Of a stretch of DNA of 59,826 nt, positions 53,316 to 59,826 are shown in pieces. The DNA is from Methylocystis suflitae. GTDB lineage: Bacteria > Pseudomonadota > Alphaproteobacteria > Rhizobiales > Beijerinckiaceae. The DNA lies in assembly GCF_024448135.1 (NCBI RefSeq), contig NZ_JAMRYX010000063.1, positions 1 to 59,826 of the forward strand, given 5' to 3'. Within the stretch, counting starts at the first letter, position 1; each line of letters opens with the position of its first letter. Under the pieces are notes generated by a model. It had not been told where the DNA came from and made no database searches. It saw only the letters and a program-made list of their open reading frames with translations. The position numbers and the translations under genes are program-made.

Positions 53316-53405
53316 TGGCGGAGGGGGCGGGATTCGAACCCGCGATACGGTTTCCCGCATACACACTTTCCAGGCGTGCGCCTTCAACCACTCGGCCACC
53401 CCTCC
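53316..53405 (-). tRNA. tRNA-Ser(GGA), CCA encoded
   Basis: Read on the minus strand, it begins GGAGGGGTGGCCGAGTGG, has the anticodon loop CTGGAAA (GGA, decoding UCC), a long variable arm GTATGCGGGAAACCGTATC and the T loop GGTTCGAATCC, ending GCCCCCTCCG plus CCA. Acceptor arms GGAGGGG/CCCCTCC pair. The 90 bases fit a class II serine tRNA. Its 3' end faces the sugar cluster. Confidence 0.97.
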
Positions 53406-53532
53406 GCGAAGCGCGCAATATATTCACGCGCGCCTAGAACGCAAACGCTAGCATGGACAGAAGCGGCCGCGGCGCCTATTCTCCCCACGCTTTTTCGATC
53501 CATCGCAACATTTCCGTTCGCACGAAGAGACC

Positions 53533-53850
53533 ATGCTGCGACTCCTCACCAGACTGATCGGCCTTCTCTTGCTCGCCGGCGGCTTCATCGCCCTCATCGT
53601 GGACGGCACGCGCTCGATCGCCGCCGGCCGCGTGACGGTGACGAGCCTCGGCAAGGGAGCGTCGGAGCTTTTTCCCGGCCTCTATCAGTCCATGCAATCG
53701 AGCGTCGAGAACGTCTCGGCCTTTCTATGGGACCCGGTTCTGACCACGCTGATGCTGGCGCCGGTCAGCGTCGCCTTCGGCGGCGTCGGGGCCCTGCTGA
53801 TCCTACTCAGCCACCGGCGGTCGGCGCCGCTCTATTACGCCCGCCGCTAG
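53533..53850 (+). CDS. Small two-span membrane protein (105 aa), unknown
   Basis: 105 residues with hydrophobic helices at about 4-25 and 70-92 and a polar loop between that contains '[20 protein letters not shown]'. The C-terminus is '[12 protein letters not shown]', basic and probably cytoplasmic. Conserved-looking in Rhizobiales next to msrA, from memory only. Function not known. Confidence 0.6.
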   Translation: MLRLLTRLIGLLLLAGGFIALIVDGTRSIAAGRVTVTSLGKGASELFPGLYQSMQSSVENVSAFLWDPVLTTLMLAPVSVAFGGVGALLILLSHRRSAPLYYARR

Positions 53851-53882
53851 ATTCCCTCGGGCCGCCACACTATATCGCCGCC

Positions 53883-54533
53883 ATGACCATCTTCGACGAA
53901 CTCGGTCTTTCCAAGCTGCTCGGGCCGATACCCGACCGCGAGACTCCGGTGGCGCATGGGGCGCGCCATTTCGTCAACGGTCGGCCGCTCGACCCGCCGT
54001 TTCCGCTCGGGTCCGAGCAGGTCCTCTTCGGCATGGGCTGCTTTTGGGGCGCCGAGCGCAAATTCTGGCAGGCGGGCGACGGCGTCTATGTGACGGCGGT
54101 CGGCTACGCCGGCGGCGTGACAAAAAATCCCACCTATGAGGACGTCTGCAGCGGCCGCACCGGCCATGCGGAGGTGGTGCGGGTCGTCTACCAGCCGCCG
54201 GTGATGACCTTCGAACAGCTGTTGCGCATTTTCTGGGAGGGCCATGATCCGACGCAGGGCATGCGCCAAGGCAATGACGCCGGCACGCAATATCGCTCGG
54301 CCCTCTATGTCTCGACGCCGGAACAGCTCGCCGCCGCGAAGGACTCGCTCGCCATGTATCAACGCGTATTGACGCAGGCGGGCCTCGGCGTGATCACGAC
54401 GGAAATCCGCGAAAACGCGCCGTTTTATTACGCCGAGGAGTATCACCAACAGTATCTCGCCAAAAATCCCGGCGGCTACTGCGGACTCGGCGGAACCGGC
54501 GTCGCCTGCCCGCTCGGCGACTGCTCCGCCTGA
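53883..54533 (+). CDS. msrA: Peptide methionine sulfoxide reductase A
   Basis: 216 residues. Catalytic C53 in '[13 protein letters not shown]', '[24 protein letters not shown]' (in parts), '[21 protein letters not shown]' and resolving Cys near the end ('GYCGLGG', 'CPLGDC'). It reduces methionine-S-sulfoxide in proteins and uses thioredoxin. Start ATG 53883 follows the small membrane gene by 32 bases. Confidence 0.95.
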   Translation: MTIFDELGLSKLLGPIPDRETPVAHGARHFVNGRPLDPPFPLGSEQVLFGMGCFWGAERKFWQAGDGVYVTAVGYAGGVTKNPTYEDVCSGRTGHAEVVRVVYQPPVMTFEQLLRIFWEGHDPTQGMRQGNDAGTQYRSALYVSTPEQLAAAKDSLAMYQRVLTQAGLGVITTEIRENAPFYYAEEYHQQYLAKNPGGYCGLGGTGVACPLGDCSA

Positions 54534-54537
54534 AGGC

Positions 54538-55467
54538 TTACTGCGCGCGCAACACCTCGCGGCAGGCGGCAGGCAGGCCGGCCATCGTCATCGGCGGCCA
54601 GCTCTTCCCCGATTTCTTCGCATGCAACACCCCGTCCTGGAACCACCAGGCGAGCGAGGAGTCGCAGCCGTCGCCAGCGGGCGTCGGGTCCTGATCGCGG
54701 CAGTTGGAGCCGTTCGGGCAGTGAAGCCGGATGTGGAAGTGGTAGTTGTGCCCCCACATCGGCCGGACCTTGTGCATCCAGCTTTCGCCCTGCGCCGAGC
54801 GGCAGAGCGCACGTTTGATCGCGGCGTTGACGAAGATGCGCTGCACGGCCGGCTCCATCGCCGCCGCGCGGATCAAGGCGATGTGGCCCGCGCTCCAAAT
54901 GTCGGGCCGAACGTCGAGCCCGTCGTCGCGCACGACGTCCGTCGACATCAGCTCTTCGCGCTCTTCGCGCGTCAGCTCGCGATTGGGCATCGGCGTTAGC
55001 CAAATATCGGCGTCGAGCCCGATCTGATGGGACGCGTGGCCAGAGAGCATCGGCCCGCCGCGCGGTTGCGACAGATCGCCGATGAGCAGGCCCGGCCAGC
55101 CCGATTCGCGCGCGGCTTTCGACGAGAAATGCTTCAAGAAGGCGATGAGATTGGGATGTCCCCAATTGCGGTTGCGCGACAGGCGCATGACCTGCCAGTA
55201 GGGGCCGTTGATCGGCAGCGGCTCGCCGCCCGCGAGACAGCCGCGCGAATAGAAGCCGATCGGATCGGGATGTAGCGGCGCGGCCGCATGCGCGCGGCCA
55301 AACAGCTCTCGCGCCGGCGTCGCCGGACTCGACGGATTGGCGAGCGGCGGCAGCGGCTTCGGGTCGAGCGCGCCCTTATCCTGCGCCGGCGCGCCAGTAA
55401 CCATGGCGATCGCCGCGACGGCGAGTAGCGCCGCACAAAGCCTGCGCAATGTCGAACCTGTCATCAT
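54538..55467 (-). CDS. mepA: Penicillin-insensitive murein endopeptidase
   Basis: 309 residues: signal peptide (core about 7-20, cut near 'GAPAQD'), then the M74 metallopeptidase region with 'GLLIGDLSQPRGGPMLSGHASHQIGLDADIW' (in parts), the conserved metal-binding His/Asp pattern of MepA (LAS family), and Cys pairs later ('RGCLAGG', 'CRDQDP'). It cuts D,D and L,D cross-links in the periplasm. ATG 55467 follows a G-rich stretch; 55491 is a longer alternative. Convergent with msrA across four bases. Confidence 0.9.
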   Translation of the reverse strand: MMTGSTLRRLCAALLAVAAIAMVTGAPAQDKGALDPKPLPPLANPSSPATPARELFGRAHAAAPLHPDPIGFYSRGCLAGGEPLPINGPYWQVMRLSRNRNWGHPNLIAFLKHFSSKAARESGWPGLLIGDLSQPRGGPMLSGHASHQIGLDADIWLTPMPNRELTREEREELMSTDVVRDDGLDVRPDIWSAGHIALIRAAAMEPAVQRIFVNAAIKRALCRSAQGESWMHKVRPMWGHNYHFHIRLHCPNGSNCRDQDPTPAGDGCDSSLAWWFQDGVLHAKKSGKSWPPMTMAGLPAACREVLRAQ

Positions 55468-55622
55468 GGGCTTTCGCCCCCCAGTCTCCATAATTGCCTG
55501 CGCCGCGTAAAGCGTCGCGATAGAGCCTTGCCGCGAAAGCTTAACGCTTCATTTAGCTTTGTTGTAGCGCCAAGCCAGCGCAAGAGCGCCGGGCATGCTG
55601 CGCGTTGGGTCAGGAGTCCGCT

Positions 55623-56174
55623 ATGCGTTTTTCAGTCATCCTTCCCGCGACGGTTTCTCTGATCGCCGGCCTCGGCGCGGCGAATGCCACCACACACATC
55701 CACATCAATCTTTCGACGCAGACCATGCATGTCCAGTCTTCGTCCGGCAGCTATTCGTGGCCGGTGTCGACTGCACGCGCCGGCTATTCGACGCCGCGCG
55801 GCTCGTTTGCGCCCACCGGCATGCAGCCCATGCATTATTCGCGAAAGTATCACATGTCGCCCATGCCCCACTCGATCTTCTTCCGCGGCGGCTATGCGAT
55901 TCACGGCTCCTATGCGACGGGGATGCTCGGCCAGCCGGCGTCGCACGGCTGCGTGCGCCTGTCGCCCGGCCACGCCGCGATGCTGTATCAAATGGTCCAG
56001 AGCGAAGGCGGCCGCATTTCCATCACCGGCGCGCCGCCACGTAGCCATTACTATGCCAGCGCCGAGCGCGGCAGGGGCGTCCACTATGCGTCCTCGCGCG
56101 GCCGCTCCTATTATGGCTCGGGCTATGCAGTCGCCGATCCTTTCGCCGCCCTCTTTGGCGGCGGCCTTTTCTGA
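55623..56174 (+). CDS. Small secreted L,D-transpeptidase (YkuD)
   Basis: 183 residues: signal peptide to about residue 22 ('AANATT'), then a YkuD domain with 'STARAGYSTPRGSF', 'IFFRGGYAIHGSY' and catalytic C110 in 'PASHGCVRLSPGHA'. The tail is Tyr/Ser/Gly/Arg rich, ending 'FGGGLF'. AGGAG precedes the ATG. Probably forms 3-3 peptidoglycan links. Confidence 0.88.
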   Translation: MRFSVILPATVSLIAGLGAANATTHIHINLSTQTMHVQSSSGSYSWPVSTARAGYSTPRGSFAPTGMQPMHYSRKYHMSPMPHSIFFRGGYAIHGSYATGMLGQPASHGCVRLSPGHAAMLYQMVQSEGGRISITGAPPRSHYYASAERGRGVHYASSRGRSYYGSGYAVADPFAALFGGGLF

Positions 56175-56285
56175 TCGCCAAGCGCTTCCCGATCACATCG
56201 AAAGATAAGGAATCGCTCAAAAGCAAAATGCTGGAGCAGGTTCTCATCGAAAAAGTCCGTCAACTTTTTCGCAAACCTGCTCTAA
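56175..56285. repeat. Dispersed palindromic repeat, family A, copy 3 (with nested hairpin)
   Basis: Starts right after the transpeptidase stop. It shares GATAAGGAATCGCTCAAAAG and AATGCTGGAGCAGGTTCTC with the other copies, but the first hairpin is partly deleted, and the loop of the second is enlarged by CGAAAAAGT-ccgtca-ACTTTTTCG, a perfect 9-bp stem. The same CGAAAAAGT core occurs in the 22-kb repeat, suggesting one repeat landed in another. The 133 bases from here to 56418 hold no gene. Confidence 0.83.
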
Positions 56286-56418
56286 GCAACGGCCTGTCCG
56301 AGCCGGGCGGGCCCACTCCTTGTTTTCGCCTTTTGCGCCGCGTTAATGCATCGCGACGCTTGCCGCGCGCTTCCTTTGCGCGCGATAAGGACCTCAAAAG
56401 CAACAAGGAATCTTCCAG

Positions 56419-57399
56419 TTGACGACATTCGATCGCCGCCGCTTTCTTTTGGGAGCCGGCGGCTTGGCCTTCGCCGGCGCAGCCTCGGCGGAGACTCCGG
56501 AAGCGGCCGAAGAGTTGCAAGTTCGCGTCGAGAACAATTCGGCGCCGGAGCTCTGCGCCGAGAAGGACAATGTCGAGCTCGACTTCATCTCGCCGCGCGT
56601 GCGCAGTCTGCAGATCCAGGCGGTGCACCCCTCCTACATCAACACGATCGCCTCGGATCGCTGGGCGCCCGATTGGTCGAGCTGCGATTTCACCGTGGAC
56701 CCCAAGGCGTTTTCGCAAGCGCGCCGCAAGACCTTCTGGGAGACGCCGGAATTCTGGCTAACGGGCTACACCTTTCCCTCGTTCTGGCGCCCCAACGACG
56801 TGCCGATCCGCGTCGGCGATACGGTCGAGCACGGCTTCCATCTGATCCAGCTCTGGATGTGGCGCCGCGAGCGCGCCGAAGAGATCATGGTGCTCTATCC
56901 GCCCGACGGCTATTGGCGGGCGCGGCCGCTGCCCTTCGAGGACATGCGCTGGACGGCTTACGGCTCGTCCTTTCTCGTCGGGCCGGTCGAGACGCAGGAG
57001 CGGCCGATCGTCGATATCGAGGAAATCGTCTTCGAGCCTGAATCGCGCAGCCTGATCCTCAAATTCCGGCGCGGCGGCGAAGGCCGCCTCTCGATCAAGA
57101 GCGTCGATCAAGACCGGATAACGCTCGACGTCTCCTTCAGTCAGGCGATGCCGAACGGATTGCCCTTCGCGGCGCTGCGGTCGATGTACGCCATGGAGAC
57201 GATGAGCGACGCCGCCATTGTCGCCTGGCGCAGCAAGCGCGGCAAGAGCTGGGAGGAAGCGCCCGTCATTCGCTTCCCCGGCGCCAGCGCGACGGAAGTG
57301 TGGGTCGGCCGCCATCTGCCCTCGCGCCACAATCTTTCCGCGCCCGATATGGTGTTCAGCAAATTCCAGGGCGCGCCGCCGGCGGCCGCGCGCCGATGA
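56419..57399 (+). CDS. Tat-signal exported protein of unknown function
   Basis: 326 residues beginning with a twin-arginine signal ('DRRRFLLGAGGLAFAGA'). The mature protein is rich in Trp, Pro and charged residues, with segments such as 'PSYINTIASDRWAPDWSSCDF' (split here as description) and 'FHLIQLWMWRRE'. No domain is recognised. TTG 56419 is preceded by AAGGAA. Its stop overlaps the next start (ATGA), linking it to the DUF1624 gene. Confidence 0.7.
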   Translation: MTTFDRRRFLLGAGGLAFAGAASAETPEAAEELQVRVENNSAPELCAEKDNVELDFISPRVRSLQIQAVHPSYINTIASDRWAPDWSSCDFTVDPKAFSQARRKTFWETPEFWLTGYTFPSFWRPNDVPIRVGDTVEHGFHLIQLWMWRRERAEEIMVLYPPDGYWRARPLPFEDMRWTAYGSSFLVGPVETQERPIVDIEEIVFEPESRSLILKFRRGGEGRLSIKSVDQDRITLDVSFSQAMPNGLPFAALRSMYAMETMSDAAIVAWRSKRGKSWEEAPVIRFPGASATEVWVGRHLPSRHNLSAPDMVFSKFQGAPPAAARR

Positions 57400-58436
57400 T
57401 TGAGGGCCGCTGGCAGGCGCTCGACGCGGCGCGCGGGATCGCCGTTCTGGCGATGATCGTTTTTCACGTCATCTGGGACCTCGCGCATTTCGGCTATGCG
57501 CCGGCGACTCTTCCCTGGTCGGCGCCCGTCAAAATATTCGGCCATTCGATCGCCTTCGCCTTCCTGTTCATCGCCGGCGTCGCGCTGGTCCTGGCGAATC
57601 GCGATTCAATGCGCTGGCCGGCCTTCTGGCGCCGCTTCGCGCTCATCGGCGCGGCGGCGGCGCTGGTGACGGCCGGCACCTATGCCCTTTTTCCCACCTC
57701 CTATGTGTTCTTCGGCATTCTGCATTGCATCGCGGTCGCCAGTCTGATCGCGGTTCCGTTGCTTTTCGCGCCCTGGCCAGTCGCGTTCGCGTGCGGCGCC
57801 TTTTTCCTTCTCGCCGGATCGTTCTTCGCGTCGTCCGCCTTCAACGCCGATTGGCTGCAATGGATCGGGCTTTCGACCAGCGAGCCGATGACCCAGGACT
57901 GGCGTCCACTGTTTCCCTGGGCGGGCGCGCTGCTACTCGGCGTGGCGGCAGGGCGCGCAACCCTCTCCTCGCAAACGAGGTTTTCCTCGTTTGCGCATCG
58001 AAATGTCAAAGTCGGCAACAGCCGACTTTGGAGGGAGAGGGTGGATGCGAAGCATCCGGGTGAGGGGTTGCGAGCTTCGTCGGGAAAACCCCTCACCCCG
58101 GCGCTCCGCGCCGACCCTCTCCCGATGGGAGAGGGTTTAAACTTCCTCGGCCGGCACAGCCTGCTCATCTATCTCGCGCATCAGCCGGCGCTCTTCGCGC
58201 TCCTTATGGGCCTCGCCTATCTCATGCCGCCCGCCGTCGACGCGACGGAATTCATCGCCTCATGCGAAGCGCGCTGCATGAATGAGGGCGGCGAAGGAAA
58301 AATTTGCCACGACGCCTGCGCGTGCACGGCGCGGGAAGCGATCAGCAGCAAGGCGCTCGCCGGCGTGACCGATGAGACCGAGCGCGGACGAAGGCTCAAC
58401 GAGATCGCGCAAAAGTGTGTGGCGAGTGGCAGATGA
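57396..58436 (+). CDS. DUF1624 (heparan-alpha-glucosaminide N-acetyltransferase-like) membrane protein with repeat insertion
   Basis: 346 residues. The N-terminal text 'ALDAARGIAVLAMIVFHVIWDLAHFGY' (in parts) and 'IFGHSIAFAFLFIAGVALV' are DUF1624 features, with about seven membrane segments. Between 'GALLLGVAAGR' and 'FLGRHSLLIYLAHQP', about 58 residues of basic, non-membrane sequence interrupt the fold; these are encoded by a palindromic repeat (57961-58135) kept in frame. The C-terminal region has a Cys cluster ('SCEARCMNE', 'CHDACAC'). Substrate unknown. Confidence 0.8.
   Translation: MIEGRWQALDAARGIAVLAMIVFHVIWDLAHFGYAPATLPWSAPVKIFGHSIAFAFLFIAGVALVLANRDSMRWPAFWRRFALIGAAAALVTAGTYALFPTSYVFFGILHCIAVASLIAVPLLFAPWPVAFACGAFFLLAGSFFASSAFNADWLQWIGLSTSEPMTQDWRPLFPWAGALLLGVAAGRATLSSQTRFSSFAHRNVKVGNSRLWRERVDAKHPGEGLRASSGKPLTPALRADPLPMGEGLNFLGRHSLLIYLAHQPALFALLMGLAYLMPPAVDATEFIASCEARCMNEGGEGKICHDACACTAREAISSKALAGVTDETERGRRLNEIAQKCVASGR
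57961..58135. repeat. Palindromic repeat element inserted in-frame in a coding gene
   Basis: A 175-base element with terminal inverted repeats CCCTCTCC (57961) and GGGAGAGGG (58127-58135). Inside are short inverted pairs such as AAACGAGGTT/CCTCGTTT, AAAGTCGGC/GCCGACTTT and CCCCTCACC/GGTGAGGGG. It matches the common rhizobial repeat containing GGATGCGAAGCATCC. It lies within the DUF1624 gene without breaking the frame. Confidence 0.85.
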
Positions 58437-58448
58437 GCCTTGCATTGC

Positions 58449-58560
58449 CCTCATGCTGAGGAGCGCCTGAAAGGCGCGTCTCGAAGCACGAGGGCGCAGC
58501 GCAATTTCCCTGCCCCTTCGAGACGCGAGCTGCGCTCGCTCCTCAGGATGAGGGAATTGC
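58449..58560. repeat. Palindromic repeat between convergent genes
   Basis: CCTCATGCTGAGGAGCG...CGTCTCGAAGCACGAGG on one side and CCTTCGAGACGCG...CGCTCCTCAGGATGAGG on the other form long imperfect inverted arms. It fills the gap between the DUF1624 gene and the convergent trpB, a typical place for a bidirectional terminator. Confidence 0.85.
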
Positions 58561-58578
58561 TTCGTCTGCCTCAGCTCT

Positions 58579-59817
58579 TCACATCCCGCCGAGATGCTCG
58601 GCGACGGTGAAAATGTCCTTGTCGCCGCGGCCGCACATATTCATCACCATCAGATGATCGCGCGGCTTCTGCGCCGCGAGTTCGAACACTTTCGCCAGCG
58701 CATGAGAGGGCTCCAGCGCCGGGATGATGCCTTCCAGTTTTGAGCAGAGCTGAAACGCGTTGAGCGCCTCCTTGTCAGTCGCGTTCAGATATTTCACGCG
58801 GCCGATCTCATGCAGCCAGGAATGTTCCGGGCCGATGCCGGGGTAATCCAGCCCCGCCGAAATCGAATGGCCTTCGAGAATCTGGCCGTCGTCGTCCATC
58901 AGAAGATAGGTGCGGTTGCCGTGCAGCACGCCCGGACGCCCGCCGGTGAGCGAGGCCGCATGGCCGTTCGGCACATCGACGCCATGTCCCGCCGCCTCGA
59001 CGCCGTAAATCTCGACGCTCGCGTCGTCGAGAAACGGATGGAACAGGCCGATGGCGTTGGAGCCGCCGCCGATGCAGGCGACGAGCGAATCGGGAAGCCG
59101 CCCCTCCATCTCCTGCATCTGCACGCGCGTCTCATTGCCGATGATCGACTGAAAATCGCGCACCATCGCCGGATAGGGATGCGGGCCCGCCGCCGTGCCG
59201 ATGCAGTAGAAGGTGTCGGCGACATTCGTCACCCAGTCGCGCAGCGCCTCGTTCATCGCGTCCTTCAAGGTCCGCGCGCCCGACTGTACGGGAATAACCT
59301 CGGCGCCGAGCATCTTCATGCGGAAGACGTTGGGCTTCTGCCGCTCGACGTCGACCGCGCCCATATAGACGACGCAGTCGAGGCCAAAGCGCGCGCAGGC
59401 GGTGGCGGTGGCGACGCCATGCTGGCCGGCGCCCGTCTCGGCGATGATGCGCTTCTTGCCCATGCGCCGCGCGAGCAGAATCTGCCCGAGCACATTGTTG
59501 ATCTTATGCGCGCCGGTGTGATTGAGCTCGTCGCGCTTGAAATAGACCTTGGCGCCTTTGCCCTCGCCCGCGCGGGCCCGCACATAGTCGGTGATGCGCT
59601 CGGCGAAATAGAGCGGCGAGGGGCGCCCGACATAGTGCTTGTGAAGGCCGGCGAGCTCCTCGTGAAAGGCCGGATCGGTCTTTGTCTTCTCGTACGCCTC
59701 TTCGAGATCAAGTACGAGCGGCATCAGCGTTTCGGCGACGAAGCGCCCGCCGAAAATGCCGAAGCGGCCGTTTTCATCCGGGCCGGCGCGGAAGGAATTG
59801 GGAATCGGCTTGTTCAC
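58579..59817 (-). CDS. trpB: Tryptophan synthase beta subunit
   Basis: 412 residues, full length. PLP lysine K105 in '[11 protein letters not shown]', the phosphate-binding 'GGGSNAIG', '[11 protein letters not shown]' and '[12 protein letters not shown]' are all present. It joins indole to serine to make tryptophan, in complex with TrpA. The start is only nine bases from the window edge, so upstream trp genes cannot be seen. Codon usage is like the host genes. Confidence 0.97.
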   Translation of the reverse strand: MNKPIPNSFRAGPDENGRFGIFGGRFVAETLMPLVLDLEEAYEKTKTDPAFHEELAGLHKHYVGRPSPLYFAERITDYVRARAGEGKGAKVYFKRDELNHTGAHKINNVLGQILLARRMGKKRIIAETGAGQHGVATATACARFGLDCVVYMGAVDVERQKPNVFRMKMLGAEVIPVQSGARTLKDAMNEALRDWVTNVADTFYCIGTAAGPHPYPAMVRDFQSIIGNETRVQMQEMEGRLPDSLVACIGGGSNAIGLFHPFLDDASVEIYGVEAAGHGVDVPNGHAASLTGGRPGVLHGNRTYLLMDDDGQILEGHSISAGLDYPGIGPEHSWLHEIGRVKYLNATDKEALNAFQLCSKLEGIIPALEPSHALAKVFELAAQKPRDHLMVMNMCGRGDKDIFTVAEHLGGM

Positions 59818-59826
59818 GGGGCGTGT

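Noticed and set aside
36047-53405. Integrative element with att sites at tRNA-Ser
   Set aside because: No integrase gene and no second copy of the tRNA 3' end could be found by eye within the window.
53190-53451. Short frames across the tRNA-Ser gene on both strands
   Set aside because: They read through the tRNA and have no independent support.
8216-58560. CRISPR array
   Set aside because: The repeats are single dispersed palindromes, not regularly spaced direct repeats with spacers, and no cas genes are present.

Overview
The window looks like chromosomal DNA of a high-GC alphaproteobacterium of the Rhizobiales (Hyphomicrobiales). A methylotroph of the Methylocystis/Methylosinus type is plausible but not proven. 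The basis is protein character (TIGR02301 family, metXW, HspQ, S24 regulator), abundant palindromic repeats of rhizobial style, and a malyl-CoA-lyase-like gene near a glycine-riboswitch-controlled glycine cleavage operon.

Layout. 0-3.1 kb: end of a TIGR02301 gene, a small unknown gene, a histidine phosphatase-Nudix fusion, and a bicupin oxalate decarboxylase facing away from an Nramp Mn/Fe transporter. 4.9-11.2 kb: CoA-ester (malyl-CoA) lyase, hspQ, a tandem glycine riboswitch, then gcvT-gcvH-(repeat)-gcvPA-gcvPB. 11.4-25.9 kb: housekeeping and envelope genes, namely a di-haem peroxidase, an S24 repressor with an operator-like palindrome opposite an anion permease, a K+/H+ antiporter, a glycosyltransferase, an ABHD10-like hydrolase, metXW, a Crp/Fnr regulator, an M15 peptidase, small secreted proteins, a DUF1636 protein, inorganic pyrophosphatase and a GNAT protein. 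26-34.5 kb: leuA behind a probable Leu leader peptide, a PP2C phosphatase, an esterase, a large L,D-transpeptidase, a cupin, and a VIT1-like/SbmA-like membrane pair.

36.4-53.3 kb is the accessory part: a dense, co-directional run of 18 genes, many overlapping as ATGA. It encodes a complete-looking route to an unusual activated sugar. Split transketolase and transaldolase would build the carbon skeleton. A GmhA-like isomerase, a GmhB-like phosphatase and an HldE-like kinase/nucleotidyltransferase with reversed domain order would activate it. Five SDR epimerase/dehydratase/reductases, a Gfo/Idh oxidoreductase, an atypical nucleotide-sugar dehydrogenase lacking its catalytic Cys, three methyltransferases (one of the sugar C-methyltransferase type) and a Nudix hydrolase would modify it. 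A TIGR04372 glycosyltransferase and tRNA-Ser(GGA) end the block. The end product is not identifiable from sequence; a modified heptose or longer-chain sugar is the best guess. This is the strongest candidate for a little-described system here.

53.5-59.8 kb: a small membrane protein, msrA, mepA, a second L,D-transpeptidase, a Tat-signal protein, a DUF1624 acyltransferase-like protein carrying an in-frame palindromic repeat insertion, and trpB on the minus strand. Dispersed palindromic repeats sit at 8.2, 11.3, 22.2, 24.6, 56.2, 58.0 and 58.5 kb, mostly just after stop codons or between convergent genes. No CRISPR array, phage, transposase or integrase was seen.
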